Source: Porticoccaceae bacterium
GTDB taxonomy: Bacteria; Pseudomonadota; Gammaproteobacteria; Pseudomonadales; Porticoccaceae
NCBI GenBank assembly: GCA_023228865.1
Contig: JALOAH010000138.1
Location: forward strand, 1 to 7,624
Length of the DNA: 7,624 nt
Direction of reading: 5' to 3'
Both the position numbers and the translations under genes were made by a program. How positions within the stretch are numbered: the stretch's first letter is position 1; every line of letters starts with the position of its first letter. Below are positions 1 through 7,027 of the stretch, one piece after another. The notes beneath the pieces were generated by a model, which was given only the letters and a program-made list of their open reading frames with translations, was not told the DNA's origin and made no database searches.

Positions 1-328
1 CGTAGTAGTCCAGCGGCTGTTGCATGCTCTCGCCCACGGCCTTCAGGCCGGCAAAGTGCAGCACGGCGCCCACCGCATGGCGGGCGAACAGCACATCAAG
101 CAGGGCCGCGTCACGGATGTCACCCTGCACGAACACCGGTGCCCGGCCGGCAATGCGCTCCACCCGATGCAGCGATTCGGCCGAGCTGTTGCCCAGGTTG
201 TCGAGCACCACCACATTGAAACCCGCCTGCAGCAGCGCCAGCGTGGTGTGCGAACCGATGTAACCGGCGCCACCGGTGACGAGGATGGTGCGCGTTCCCG
301 CCATCGTGTTTGTGTTCAGTTTGTTCAT
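1..328 (-). CDS. galE: UDP-glucose 4-epimerase GalE, N-terminal part (runs off window)
   Basis: This is the first 109 codons of an NAD-dependent short-chain dehydrogenase/epimerase that interconverts UDP-glucose and UDP-galactose (some relatives also act on UDP-GlcNAc/GalNAc) in the cytoplasm. The Rossmann dinucleotide-binding loop [10 protein letters not shown] is at residues 18-27. The NAD-ribose-binding segment [10 protein letters not shown] is at 40-49, an acidic QGDIRD at 68-73, and the GalE signature [11 protein letters not shown] at 91-101. The catalytic Tyr-x3-Lys lies beyond the window. I chose the ATG at 328 because it overlaps the preceding gene's TGA as ATGA and has GGTGA a few bases upstream. 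The in-frame ATG at 304 has no Shine-Dalgarno and would remove eight poorly conserved residues. The gene is GC-rich like its upstream neighbour and is translationally coupled to it. It probably supplies UDP-Gal or UDP-GalNAc for the polysaccharide. Identity is clear; only the exact substrate preference is open. Confidence 0.95.
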   Translation of the reverse strand, partial: MNKLNTNTMAGTRTILVTGGAGYIGSHTTLALLQAGFNVVVLDNLGNSSAESLHRVERIAGRAPVFVQGDIRDAALLDVLFARHAVGAVLHFAGLKAVGESMQQPLDYY

Positions 329-1560
329 TTGTTCACCAAAGCCAGCAATTGCGACTCAAACCGACGCAGGATCACATCGCGGTTCAACTCCCGTTCGGCA
401 TAGGCCCGGCCATTGGCGCCGAGCTTGTGGCGTCGGTCAGGGTCATTGACCAGGCTGCGTATGGCCTGCGCCATGGCGGCCGCGTCTTCGGGCGGCGTCA
501 CCAGGCCGCAGGCCGCATCTTGCGCCACCACCCGGCCCAGTTCGGTCTCGGTGTGGGCCGTGGCCACCACCGCCCGGCCGCTGGCCAGCATGCCGGTGAG
601 CTTGGATGGCATCACCAGGTCGGCCGCGTCGGCGCGTTGGGGCAGCAGGTGAACGTCGGCCAGGCCCAGCCAATCGTTCAAGCGCTCCAGCGGTTGCAAA
701 TCCAGAAAACGCACATTGGGCAGATCGGCGCATCGCACCTCCAGATCGGCCCGGCCCGAGCCATTGCCACCGAACACGAACTGAATGCGTGCATCGTCAC
801 TCAGCAGCCGCGCCACATCGGCCAATACCTCCAGCCCTTGCTTGTTGCCCATGTTGCCCGAATACTGCACCACCACGGCGTCGGTGGGCAGGCCCAGCTC
901 GGCCCGGTAGGGGCTGAGGCCGGCCAGGGGCGCAATGCCGCTGATGTCCACCCAGTTGGGAAAATGCACCAGGCGCGAAGCGTCCACCCCCTTGGCTTGC
1001 GCACGGTCCAGCATGCGGCCCGAGATGGTGGACACGCGGCTGAACCGGCGCATCAGCCAGCGCTCGGCGCCTTCCACCCAGCGGCGTAGCGTGGCGCCCT
1101 TGATCAGGCCCAAGTCAAACGCCGCGTCCACTTCATAGTCTTGCACGTGCAGCCACGATGCCGCGCCACGCATGCGTGCAAAGGCAACTGCGGCTGGCGC
1201 GCACATGAATGGCGGCTCTACCACCCAGACCACATCGGGCTTCCAGCGCCACTGGGCGACAAACAACGCGGGCAGGCTGCTGGCGGCAAAGCTGGCCAGG
1301 TGCAACAGGCGCTTGAGGCCACCGGGCTGCTGCGGCACCCACAGCGGGCACCTGACCACTTTGACGTCGTGCCAGTGCTCCGTGCGGTACTGGCCGGCCC
1401 GGTAATCCTTGCCGACCTGCCAGGCCGGGTAGTAGGGCGGCGCGGTGACGACGCGCACCTCATGCCCTGCGGCGGCCAGCCACTGGGCCATCTCGCCCGT
1501 GTACTTGCCGATGCCCGTCAGCTCTGGCGCGAAGTTGATGCCGTAGAGAAGCAGTTTCAA
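325..1560 (-). CDS. wcaI: WcaI/WbuB-type glycosyltransferase (GT4 family)
   Basis: This 411-residue cytoplasmic, membrane-associated GT-B glycosyltransferase resembles colanic acid WcaI over its whole length (E. coli WcaI is about 407 residues). The N-terminal acceptor domain starts [20 protein letters not shown] with the glycine loop [10 protein letters not shown] at 15-24, then [12 protein letters not shown] at 39-50, [10 protein letters not shown] at 70-79, [10 protein letters not shown] at 83-92 and HVQDYEVDA at 138-146. The C-terminal nucleotide-sugar domain shows FPNWVD at 200-205, [12 protein letters not shown] at 233-244 and [25 protein letters not shown] sequence from about 315. The start is TTG, decided by an AGGAG Shine-Dalgarno five bases upstream and by the N-terminus matching the family; the nearby ATG at 1577 is out of frame. 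The stop overlaps the galE start (ATGA). The gene is strongly GC-rich and probably part of the conserved cluster end. It adds one sugar to the lipid-linked repeat unit. Donor and acceptor cannot be told from sequence, so the symbol denotes family and not proven colanic acid function. Confidence 0.9.
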   Translation of the reverse strand: MKLLLYGINFAPELTGIGKYTGEMAQWLAAAGHEVRVVTAPPYYPAWQVGKDYRAGQYRTEHWHDVKVVRCPLWVPQQPGGLKRLLHLASFAASSLPALFVAQWRWKPDVVWVVEPPFMCAPAAVAFARMRGAASWLHVQDYEVDAAFDLGLIKGATLRRWVEGAERWLMRRFSRVSTISGRMLDRAQAKGVDASRLVHFPNWVDISGIAPLAGLSPYRAELGLPTDAVVVQYSGNMGNKQGLEVLADVARLLSDDARIQFVFGGNGSGRADLEVRCADLPNVRFLDLQPLERLNDWLGLADVHLLPQRADAADLVMPSKLTGMLASGRAVVATAHTETELGRVVAQDAACGLVTPPEDAAAMAQAIRSLVNDPDRRHKLGANGRAYAERELNRDVILRRFESQLLALVNK

Positions 1561-1565
1561 TCCAA

Positions 1566-1570
1566 CTCCT
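1566..1570 (-). promoter_or_regulatory. Ribosome binding site AGGAG for the WcaI-type gene
   Basis: On the minus strand AGGAG lies five bases before the TTG at 1560 and supports that unusual start codon. It overlaps the TAG stop of the small upstream frame (TAGGAG), so a ribosome ending there would sit on the Shine-Dalgarno of the next gene. Confidence 0.75.
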
Positions 1571-1655
1571 ATCCCATGATGACCAAGAAGGCGGTTGCTT
1601 CGAAGTCTTCAGATCCGTGCCGGATTACGGTGCCGGTGTCAAAGTGCTCTTTCAC
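1569..1655 (-). CDS. 28-codon ORF between two glycosyltransferase genes; relic or coupling peptide
   Basis: This small frame fills the 91-bp space between the upstream GT4 gene and the WcaI-type gene. It starts with GTG overlapping the preceding gene's TGA (GTGA) and ends with TAG, which runs into the next gene's AGGAG. The peptide begins MKEHFDTGTVIRHG and ends FEATAFLVIMG. Its codons favour C or G at the third position (18 of 28), as expected for coding sequence in a GC-rich host. I do not recognise the sequence. It may be the surviving 3' end of a gene that once preceded wcaI, or a real short coupled peptide that carries ribosomes onto the TTG start. There is no membrane segment or signal peptide. 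Coding status is uncertain because 28 codons can stay open by chance. Confidence 0.4.
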   Translation of the reverse strand: MKEHFDTGTVIRHGSEDFEATAFLVIMG

Positions 1656-2848
1656 TTGTAGCCTCGGGAAACCTCTATGGCCTGCTGATAAATGTCCATC
1701 AACATGGTGTAGTTGGCTTCTTCGGTGTACTTGGCCTCAAACTCGGCGCGTGCGCCCTGGCCTAGCGTTTCCAGCAGTCCTGGCGTCTCCCATGCGGTGC
1801 GCACCTCTTGCAGCAGAGACTTCGGATTCGCCGGCTGGAACACGATGCCACTCTTGCCATGCGTGACGATGGATGGCAGCGGGCCAAGATCAGAAACGGC
1901 AGCAGGCGTGCCAAAGGCAAAGGCTTCACGCACCACCATAGGAAAGCCTTCAAAACACTCAGACGGAAGAATCTGCAAACGTGCACGCGCAATCTCGGCC
2001 TGCGCCTGTTTGGCGGGCAATTGCCCCAGAAAACGGATGGGCAAGCCTTTGGCCATTTGCTCCAACCGCCCCCGCAGGTGGCCGTCGCCCACCAGGCGCA
2101 GCTCTGGGGCACCAGCCCCCCATGCCTGCCACGCCCGCAACAGGTTGACCACGCCTTTTTCTTCGGACAGGCGTCCGGCAAACACCACACAAGGCTGGCG
2201 CTCATTCCAGGGCATCACAGCAGGGTTGCCGGGGTAGAAGTTGGGCTTGACATGCACCTTCTCCCGTGGAAGACCAGCCCGCACCATCAACTCGCGCTGG
2301 AAGTCGGACAGGCAGATGAAGGCATCCACCTGGTTTGTCCAGGTGCCCAGTGCGCGATGCAGCCCCACACTGACGGCCAGTGGCAGGGTGGCCGCTCGGC
2401 TGCCACGATAGCAGCCATGAAGCATGGACGGTAGGGGAGAACGCCTGTCCAGACATTCGGTGCAGACCTTGCCCTCGCGCATAGGAATGGCCGCCGGGCA
2501 GAATAAGCGGTAGTTATGTAGGGTCAGAACCCTTGCAGCGCGATTCTCGATGGCGTGAAAAATGGCCGGAGACAGCAGCGGGAAGGTGTTGTGGACGTGA
2601 ACGACGTCTGGGTGAAAACTATTAACATGATCACGCAAGGCGCGAGCCATCTTTGGGTTCCATGGCGTGCTGAATGCGCCAAGGAGCTTGCCTTTTACGC
2701 CAAGATGCTTTATTTCGTCATTGTGGCGGGCAAACAAGCTAACTTGATTGCCATATCTAGATAGCAAAATTTTTTCGACACTCAATACGACATTTTCGCC
2801 GGATGGGACGTCGGTTGAATAGAAGTTGTGAGCGATAATTAATTTCAA
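1652..2848 (-). CDS. GT4-family glycosyltransferase with Cys-rich middle segment
   Basis: This 398-residue GT-B retaining glycosyltransferase is expected to add one sugar to the growing lipid-linked repeat unit at the cytoplasmic membrane face. The N-terminal domain has MKLIIAHNFY, a PSGEN loop at 15-19 (family form often GGE), HVHNTFPLLSP at 84-94 and HNYRLFCPAA at 111-120. Cysteines at 117, 129, 132 and 146 (in CPAA, CTECL and HGCYRGSR) make a four-Cys pattern recurrent in this subfamily. The C-terminal domain has FAGRLSEEKGV at 223-233, VGDG at 253-256, and an EX7E motif with E300 and E308 in FEGFPMVVREAFAFGTP. The start is TTG, the only start codon after an in-frame TAA nine bases upstream, and it falls at the family's usual N-terminus; no clear Shine-Dalgarno precedes it. 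GC is low at both ends and very high in the middle. The stop overlaps the small downstream frame. Sugar specificity is unknown. Confidence 0.88.
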   Translation of the reverse strand: MKLIIAHNFYSTDVPSGENVVLSVEKILLSRYGNQVSLFARHNDEIKHLGVKGKLLGAFSTPWNPKMARALRDHVNSFHPDVVHVHNTFPLLSPAIFHAIENRAARVLTLHNYRLFCPAAIPMREGKVCTECLDRRSPLPSMLHGCYRGSRAATLPLAVSVGLHRALGTWTNQVDAFICLSDFQRELMVRAGLPREKVHVKPNFYPGNPAVMPWNERQPCVVFAGRLSEEKGVVNLLRAWQAWGAGAPELRLVGDGHLRGRLEQMAKGLPIRFLGQLPAKQAQAEIARARLQILPSECFEGFPMVVREAFAFGTPAAVSDLGPLPSIVTHGKSGIVFQPANPKSLLQEVRTAWETPGLLETLGQGARAEFEAKYTEEANYTMLMDIYQQAIEVSRGYK

Positions 2849-2986
2849 TGGATTTTATAATGATGGTTTTGTCGATATATAAAACAGGCTCCGTGGCACG
2901 GATTGAATTCCGCTTCATTATTTTTTATAATAGTGGTTGCTTGGTCTGCACGGAAGTAGCAATGACTGCATATCTGGATTAATAAG
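2849..2986 (-). other. 138-bp AT-rich spacer between two glycosyltransferase genes
   Basis: I found no supported gene here. A short perfect dyad (TCCGT-GGC-ACGGA, 2890-2902) is followed on the minus strand, four bases later, by TTTT at 2884-2881. It could be a weak Rho-independent terminator or processing stem, but a five-base stem is marginal. No convincing sigma70 promoter was found upstream of the gene beginning at 2848. Confidence 0.35.
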
Positions 2987-4126
2987 TTACGTGGATAGAA
3001 TTTTCTTGCATCCATCAAGCATTTGAAGGGCTGCTGCTTTAGGTGTGTATTGGCTAATGTGGCTAAGGCAGTTCGCAGCGCCGATCTTGAAGTCACTAAG
3101 TTCATTCACTACTCGCGTAAGCTTATCTTTCAGGTCATCAGGATTGTTGGTTTCAAATCGATATCCTGTGATGCCATTAATGACCAGCTCTGGCACACAT
3201 CCACAGTTGTCACTGACCACCACCGGACACCCGTAATGCAAAGCCTCGTTGACCACCAGCCCCCAAGGCTCCGAGCGGCTTGGGAGTACCAGGCAGGTTG
3301 CCTTTAGGTACTGCTCTGCAAGGGCTTCTTGGCCCATGCTACCGGCAAACTCCACGGCGTCACCCAGGCCCAGATCGAGTGCCTGTTGTTCAAGTGACTG
3401 CCGCAGCGGCCCGCCACCAATGATGACCAGTCTGGCCTGGGGCGACGCAAGCCTGAACCCGGCAAACGCCGCGATGAGCGCGTCCAAGCCTTTCTCAGGC
3501 GAAAGCCGCCCAACGTAAACGAAACGCGGTGCCTGCGTGGGCGGTGAACACTGAAGACGGCCTTCGAGTGCCTTTGCTGGCGAGTAGTCAGCAGGAAGCG
3601 CTGCGGCCTGGCAGCGCAGGTGGATTCGTGATTCAGGGACACCGTAGTGCAAGAGGTACTGACGGGCGCGCTGGCCATAGCAAAACACGCCCTGGCAGGC
3701 AGAAAAGAAGAATCGTTTCAGCAGGCCCTTTACCTTGGATTGAGGGCGATCCAAAAGTGTGGAATCACAAAAAGTCGCACGTTTTTTGCGGCGTAGGACT
3801 GCCGCCAGCAGCATGAGCCAGTGTTCGGGGCTACTGAAACCGGGTAATAGGATAAGGTCTGCATCAGAACGCACGACGCTAGTGAAAAGCGAAGTTAGGA
3901 GTCTCCACTTTGGAATACTTTGATATGAGCCCTTAAATAACAAGGTATGAGGGTAGGTGTGATGTGATGGATCTACGTTCGTTAAAACGACGCGCTCCGA
4001 GCTTGTGTCGGCTATTTGAAAGAACCGTATTTCCGTGTCTGTGTTAATCGATAGCTTATGAAGAGCAGAAAAAACAGCTGCTTTATACCTTGACCACCGG
4101 ATGTTATGGTAAATATCTATCTTCAT
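2987..4126 (-). CDS. GT4-family glycosyltransferase
   Basis: This 379-residue protein has the normal GT-B length and is expected to act on the cytoplasmic side in repeat-unit assembly. The N-terminal acceptor domain is divergent (MKIDIYHNIRWSRYK) and contains DADLILLPGFSSPEHW at 88-103 and FCDSTLLDRP at 119-128, followed by a basic helix. The C-terminal donor domain is clear: YVGRLSPEKGLD at 204-215 with the phosphate-contacting R and K, IIGGGPLR at 235-242, and LPSRSEPWGLVVNEALHYG at 281-299 carrying the EX7E pair E286/E294 expected for retaining GT4 enzymes. The start is ATG with at best a weak AAGA upstream. It is separated by 159 bp from the upstream polymerase gene and 138 bp from the next glycosyltransferase, so it may not be tightly coupled to either. 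The ends are AT-rich and the donor-domain part is GC-rich. Donor and acceptor sugars cannot be read from the sequence. Confidence 0.87.
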   Translation of the reverse strand: MKIDIYHNIRWSRYKAAVFSALHKLSINTDTEIRFFQIADTSSERVVLTNVDPSHHTYPHTLLFKGSYQSIPKWRLLTSLFTSVVRSDADLILLPGFSSPEHWLMLLAAVLRRKKRATFCDSTLLDRPQSKVKGLLKRFFFSACQGVFCYGQRARQYLLHYGVPESRIHLRCQAAALPADYSPAKALEGRLQCSPPTQAPRFVYVGRLSPEKGLDALIAAFAGFRLASPQARLVIIGGGPLRQSLEQQALDLGLGDAVEFAGSMGQEALAEQYLKATCLVLPSRSEPWGLVVNEALHYGCPVVVSDNCGCVPELVINGITGYRFETNNPDDLKDKLTRVVNELSDFKIGAANCLSHISQYTPKAAALQMLDGCKKILST

Positions 4127-4285
4127 GGGCCGAATCTTGAGACCAACACTGAATTGAGACGGTATGCAAATAATGCTTGCAATTGAACATCTGTTGAACT
4201 TCTTGAAGTTGCCCTTACTGCTAGCGTTCGCTTTTAAAGTGAATGAGTTGAAGGGGAGCTGATTTCCTTCTCAACGACGAAGTAC
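4127..4285 (-). other. 159-bp spacer between wzy-like and glycosyltransferase genes
   Basis: No gene is supported in this spacer. Beginning about ten bases after the polymerase stop, an imperfect stem (arms at 4247-4254 and 4266-4275, eight pairs with a two-base bulge) could fold in the transcript. It lacks a following T-run, so it is not a convincing terminator. The 15-bp dyad listed separately lies about 71-85 bases upstream of the glycosyltransferase ATG. TTCAAC and CATTAT spaced 17 bases apart give only a poor sigma70 match. Confidence 0.35.
4197..4211. repeat. 15-bp dyad repeat, copy 1 (AACTTCTTGAAGTTG)
   Basis: Six-base inverted arms AACTTC/GAAGTT are separated by two bases. It matches copy 2 at 5681-5695 in 14 of 15 positions, differing only in the spacer. 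Both copies are intergenic and upstream of a cluster gene. It could be an operator for a dimeric regulator or a repeated mRNA stem; no function is shown by sequence alone. Confidence 0.6.
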
Positions 4286-5581
4286 TCAATCGACCAAGTT
4301 TTGAGCTGTCTTGTAAAAAAATCTACGCTTAATCTTAGGTAGATTCTCGCTAATGATTATCAGGATAAACGATAGTAGAAACAAACGGAATACTGTTCTT
4401 ATTGGATAGGCGTTTGCGATAACAAAATTCACAAAGATAAATAAGTTGACAAGCAATAAAAGCAGTGTCTCTTTCGTGCGGAGCGATCGATTTAATTTTC
4501 TGAATAAAATAAAAATAGTTGCCGCATAAATGATGACATAAACCGGTCCGAAATGAATCGCCTCAGCGATTGAGCTCATCGGCGTGTATGTGTTCACCCG
4601 TACTTCGCAGCATTCCCTAAGGTGTGAAAACTCATCAACAAAAGAGGGAAGTGGCGAAAACGATAGGATGCGGTAAAGTGGTTCGTGATTAGCATAAATT
4701 GCTAATGAGTCACCAGTTGAAAAAATGCCCTGCATTAGGTTGAGGAGGGCGAATTTCAATGTGTGAAGTGTGCTGTCGCCAGTGAAGTTAGTAATATTAG
4801 TTTTGAAGGTTGTTAGGCCGTGTGGTCCATTGTTTCGGCCATCCAGAGCGTAAATTATAGAAAAGATAAAAATACATGCACATGCCAGCGCAATAGATTT
4901 TCGGTATTTGGTGCTTAAGATAAAAATTGCGATACCAAAAGCAAAAATTTGTACAGCGGCATACCGCGAGTGTGCCGATAAATTATATAAGTATAAAAAT
5001 GAGAATAATGGTAAGGCGGCTGCAAGCAAATGATAATCTTTATTCGCAATAAAAATTGCTAAAACGACAGATATAGCAATGCTTGAGTAGGACAATATCG
5101 CAAGTAATGGAATGGCAGCACTTCTGGGAATGTTAAAGACATCTGGGCCATTCATTGTTAGGTACACTTCATTGTGAAGCACAAGCGGCCAATTAAATAA
5201 TGCGAGACATATGCATGTTGTGAGTGTAGTGAGCGCAAGTATAATCTTAGGGGCTTTGCTTGATCTAATTGCTTCGAAAACTATTTTATTGCCAAAGGAT
5301 GTATTACCGATTTTTTTAACTTTTCGAATATTAAAAGAGGTGGAGTATATTAATGCGAAAATGGTTGAGTACACGGTCATGATATAATCAATATCATAAT
5401 AATGCACATCAAATAGTGTTGGAGGGTGTGTGTCTCCAAAGAAATCTCTCGAAGAGAGAATAAATGCTGTTTGCATTAGTGTTATGTATGCCAAACATAG
5501 CACGGAAGCATTGTAAATCGCCAGCTTCCTTGTGAGGAAGAGCAGCAACACTGCCTCTATGAATATAATCGAAGCCCACAT
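4286..5581 (-). CDS. wzy: Wzy-like O-antigen/capsule repeat-unit polymerase
   Basis: This 431-residue integral inner-membrane protein has about 11-12 hydrophobic segments (roughly 4-20, 24-42, 64-84, 111-130, 155-178, 184-199, 207-223, 228-246, 345-361, 370-391 and 394-411, with a weaker one near 273-290). A long hydrophilic loop at about 290-345 contains FSPLPSFVDEF and RVNTYTPMSS. This architecture, length and position beside a flippase are typical of Wzy, which polymerises undecaprenyl-linked repeat units in the periplasm. AHSRYA at 203-208 resembles the Arg-containing loop segment seen in polymerase families, but Wzy proteins are too divergent for a motif-based proof. The start is ATG at 5581, the only ATG/GTG/TTG after an upstream in-frame TAG, with no clear Shine-Dalgarno. 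The gene is the most AT-rich in the window (for example 17 G/C in the 60 bases from 4981), which fits horizontal acquisition. An O-antigen ligase (WaaL) is the main alternative. Confidence 0.75.
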   Translation of the reverse strand: MWASIIFIEAVLLLFLTRKLAIYNASVLCLAYITLMQTAFILSSRDFFGDTHPPTLFDVHYYDIDYIMTVYSTIFALIYSTSFNIRKVKKIGNTSFGNKIVFEAIRSSKAPKIILALTTLTTCICLALFNWPLVLHNEVYLTMNGPDVFNIPRSAAIPLLAILSYSSIAISVVLAIFIANKDYHLLAAALPLFSFLYLYNLSAHSRYAAVQIFAFGIAIFILSTKYRKSIALACACIFIFSIIYALDGRNNGPHGLTTFKTNITNFTGDSTLHTLKFALLNLMQGIFSTGDSLAIYANHEPLYRILSFSPLPSFVDEFSHLRECCEVRVNTYTPMSSIAEAIHFGPVYVIIYAATIFILFRKLNRSLRTKETLLLLLVNLFIFVNFVIANAYPIRTVFRLFLLSFILIIISENLPKIKRRFFYKTAQNLVD

Positions 5582-5709
5582 ATGCGATCGAATTAAGCAG
5601 GGTGTCTAAAGCATCTATGCAGTTGACCCCGCTGGGAACTATTGATGACTTGCGCCGCTTTTGATTAGCAACAAAATACTAACTTCTGGAAGTTGATGCA
5701 GGTTTGTGT
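5582..5709 (-). other. 128-bp spacer between wzx-like and wzy-like genes
   Basis: No gene is supported. The dyad copy at 5681-5695 begins 15 bases after the flippase stop and is about 100-114 bases before the polymerase ATG. A small GCAT-CT-ATGC dyad lies at 5611-5620. I saw neither a GC-rich hairpin with a T-run nor a good promoter. Confidence 0.35.
5681..5695. repeat. 15-bp dyad repeat, copy 2 (AACTTCTGGAAGTTG)
   Basis: It has inverted arms AACTTC/GAAGTT with a two-base spacer, and is almost identical to copy 1 at 4197-4211. It sits just after the flippase stop codon and upstream of the polymerase gene. No third copy was found in the other spacers of the window. Confidence 0.6.
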
Positions 5710-7008
5710 TTAGAGTAAATAAGGTTTTGCTGTGAACGCGATCTTTGCAATGACAAATATCTCGGGGATGCATAGAAACAATGCAGCTGTTGTAAAGGGC
5801 GAAATGACGCTTAATGAGGCGTAAAAAAAGAACATTGCGCTTGCGACTCCTAACAAATAGAAGGCTGCTATTGCGCCATGACGATTTGTTGCAAATAGCA
5901 TTGAGCCTGGGACGATCCATAAAGTATTAAGCAATGCATGGGCGCCGAGTGCGGCCAGTTCCCAATGAGTTGCAACAACTTCGCTACTGCTCCATATATT
6001 CATAATGGATGGCCCCAACGCGACAAGCACGCCATACGCCACGAAGGATACAGCAAGCGATAATGTGATGATTCGCCTCTGAAGAAGCTTGGCAGCCGCA
6101 TCACCACCGGATCCCTTTAAGCGTGAAAGTTCTGGCCGAAGCGCACGCTCTGAAGTGGCGCCGATTTGTAAGACCACCCGCATTAAGGTGCGACCCATGC
6201 TGTAGAGAACAACGGTGGACGCAGGTGCTACCTGATTAAGAAACTGAAGACCTGCCTGCAGCATGAATGCTTGACCAGAAGTTATGCCGGCGTGGCTTAT
6301 GCTAGGCTTGACAATGCTTCGAAATTCAGTCCATGAAGCATGTCGAAACCCGATGATTGGCCAGGGTGACCTACGTATGGCATACAAGGTGACAAGAGCG
6401 ACGAAAAGCGCCTGGGAGATCAACATGGCGCCGGCAAGTTGCGGAGCATTTGCACCGATGAACAATGCTGCGACGGTCACCAAAACGTCCATCATCCTCC
6501 GGTTTGCCAGAAGAAAGACACCCCATGCGGTGTGATTGATGGCCATGAACCATGCAATCAGCGGTCCTGAGAACATGCTCACGCCGAGATGGCCTGCCAA
6601 AAGAAGAAGAACGGTTTGTGCCTCGGCGTGCGTCAGTGAAGAGAGCTTGAGTAAGGACGCCCATTCGAACCAACGTCCAGCACATAAGACGCAAGCAATA
6701 ATGAGTATGGCTATTGCTAGGGAAAACAGCATTCCGGTCTGCAAGCTGACTCGCACGCCATGGACGTTCTCTTTTCCTGCCATCATGGTTGCTTTACTTG
6801 CGGTGGCGTGAGCTACCCCAAAATCAAGCAACCCTAGCATGACAGGAATACCGGAGAGCACCAGCCATTCTGTGTATCGTTTGGTGCCCCAAATGTGCAA
6901 AAAGAATGGAACAGTAACAAATTGAACGGCTAGGCTTACAATCTGTCCATAGCCAAAAGCTAAGAAATTCGACGTGAATCGCTTGATGAGGCGGCTAGAA
7001 CGATTCAT
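5710..7008 (-). CDS. wzx: Wzx-like polysaccharide flippase (MATE/PST superfamily)
   Basis: This 432-residue inner-membrane protein has about 11-12 predicted membrane segments (roughly 12-37, 45-68, 88-110, 131-155, 172-188, 191-210, 235-255, 262-282, 312-334, 346-372, 375-400 and 402-425). It would export undecaprenyl-diphosphate-linked repeat units to the periplasmic face. The N-terminus is typical of PST-type flippases: a basic start (MNRSSRLIKRF), then QIVSLAVQFVTVPFFLHIWG at 22-41, and LGLLDFGVAHATASKA at 58-73, where family members carry the L-DFG-G/A turn. The length matches Wzx proteins (about 400-450). The start is ATG with no clear Shine-Dalgarno, preceded by a 16-base stem-loop. Directly downstream is the polymerase gene, the usual wzx/wzy pairing. 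GC is intermediate, lower than galE and higher than wzy. Another PST exporter, such as one for teichuronic-type polymers, is less likely in this context. Confidence 0.85.
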   Translation of the reverse strand: MNRSSRLIKRFTSNFLAFGYGQIVSLAVQFVTVPFFLHIWGTKRYTEWLVLSGIPVMLGLLDFGVAHATASKATMMAGKENVHGVRVSLQTGMLFSLAIAILIIACVLCAGRWFEWASLLKLSSLTHAEAQTVLLLLAGHLGVSMFSGPLIAWFMAINHTAWGVFLLANRRMMDVLVTVAALFIGANAPQLAGAMLISQALFVALVTLYAIRRSPWPIIGFRHASWTEFRSIVKPSISHAGITSGQAFMLQAGLQFLNQVAPASTVVLYSMGRTLMRVVLQIGATSERALRPELSRLKGSGGDAAAKLLQRRIITLSLAVSFVAYGVLVALGPSIMNIWSSSEVVATHWELAALGAHALLNTLWIVPGSMLFATNRHGAIAAFYLLGVASAMFFFYASLSVISPFTTAALFLCIPEIFVIAKIAFTAKPYLL

Positions 7009-7027
7009 TGCTAATTTGTTTTGAATT

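Noticed and set aside
310..1089. Long plus-strand open frame of 259 codons
   Set aside because: It lies antisense to the well-supported WcaI-type gene in very GC-rich DNA, where antisense frames stay open by chance. Its translation is His/Gln/Gly-rich with no recognisable domain.
1141..1866. Plus-strand open frame of 241 codons crossing two genes
   Set aside because: It spans the antisense of wcaI, the spacer and the end of the next glycosyltransferase, with no domain and low-complexity composition. It is a shadow frame.
1808..2434. Plus-strand open frame of 208 codons
   Set aside because: It is antisense to the GC-rich core of a clear GT4 glycosyltransferase, and its translation resembles no known family.
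2845..3105. Minus-strand 86-codon frame filling the spacer at 2849-2986
   Set aside because: Its first half overlaps the 3' end of the GT4 gene in another frame and its second half is AT-rich spacer. It has no recognisable features and no supported start.
4127..4285. Possible sigma70 promoter (TTCAAC, 17 bases, CATTAT)
   Set aside because: The -35 box matches consensus poorly and similar pairs are expected by chance in AT-rich DNA. It is not reported as a feature.
5639..5920. Minus-strand 93-codon frame extending into the wzx-wzy spacer
   Set aside because: Most of it is an out-of-frame reading of the flippase 3' end, with no domain and unlikely composition.
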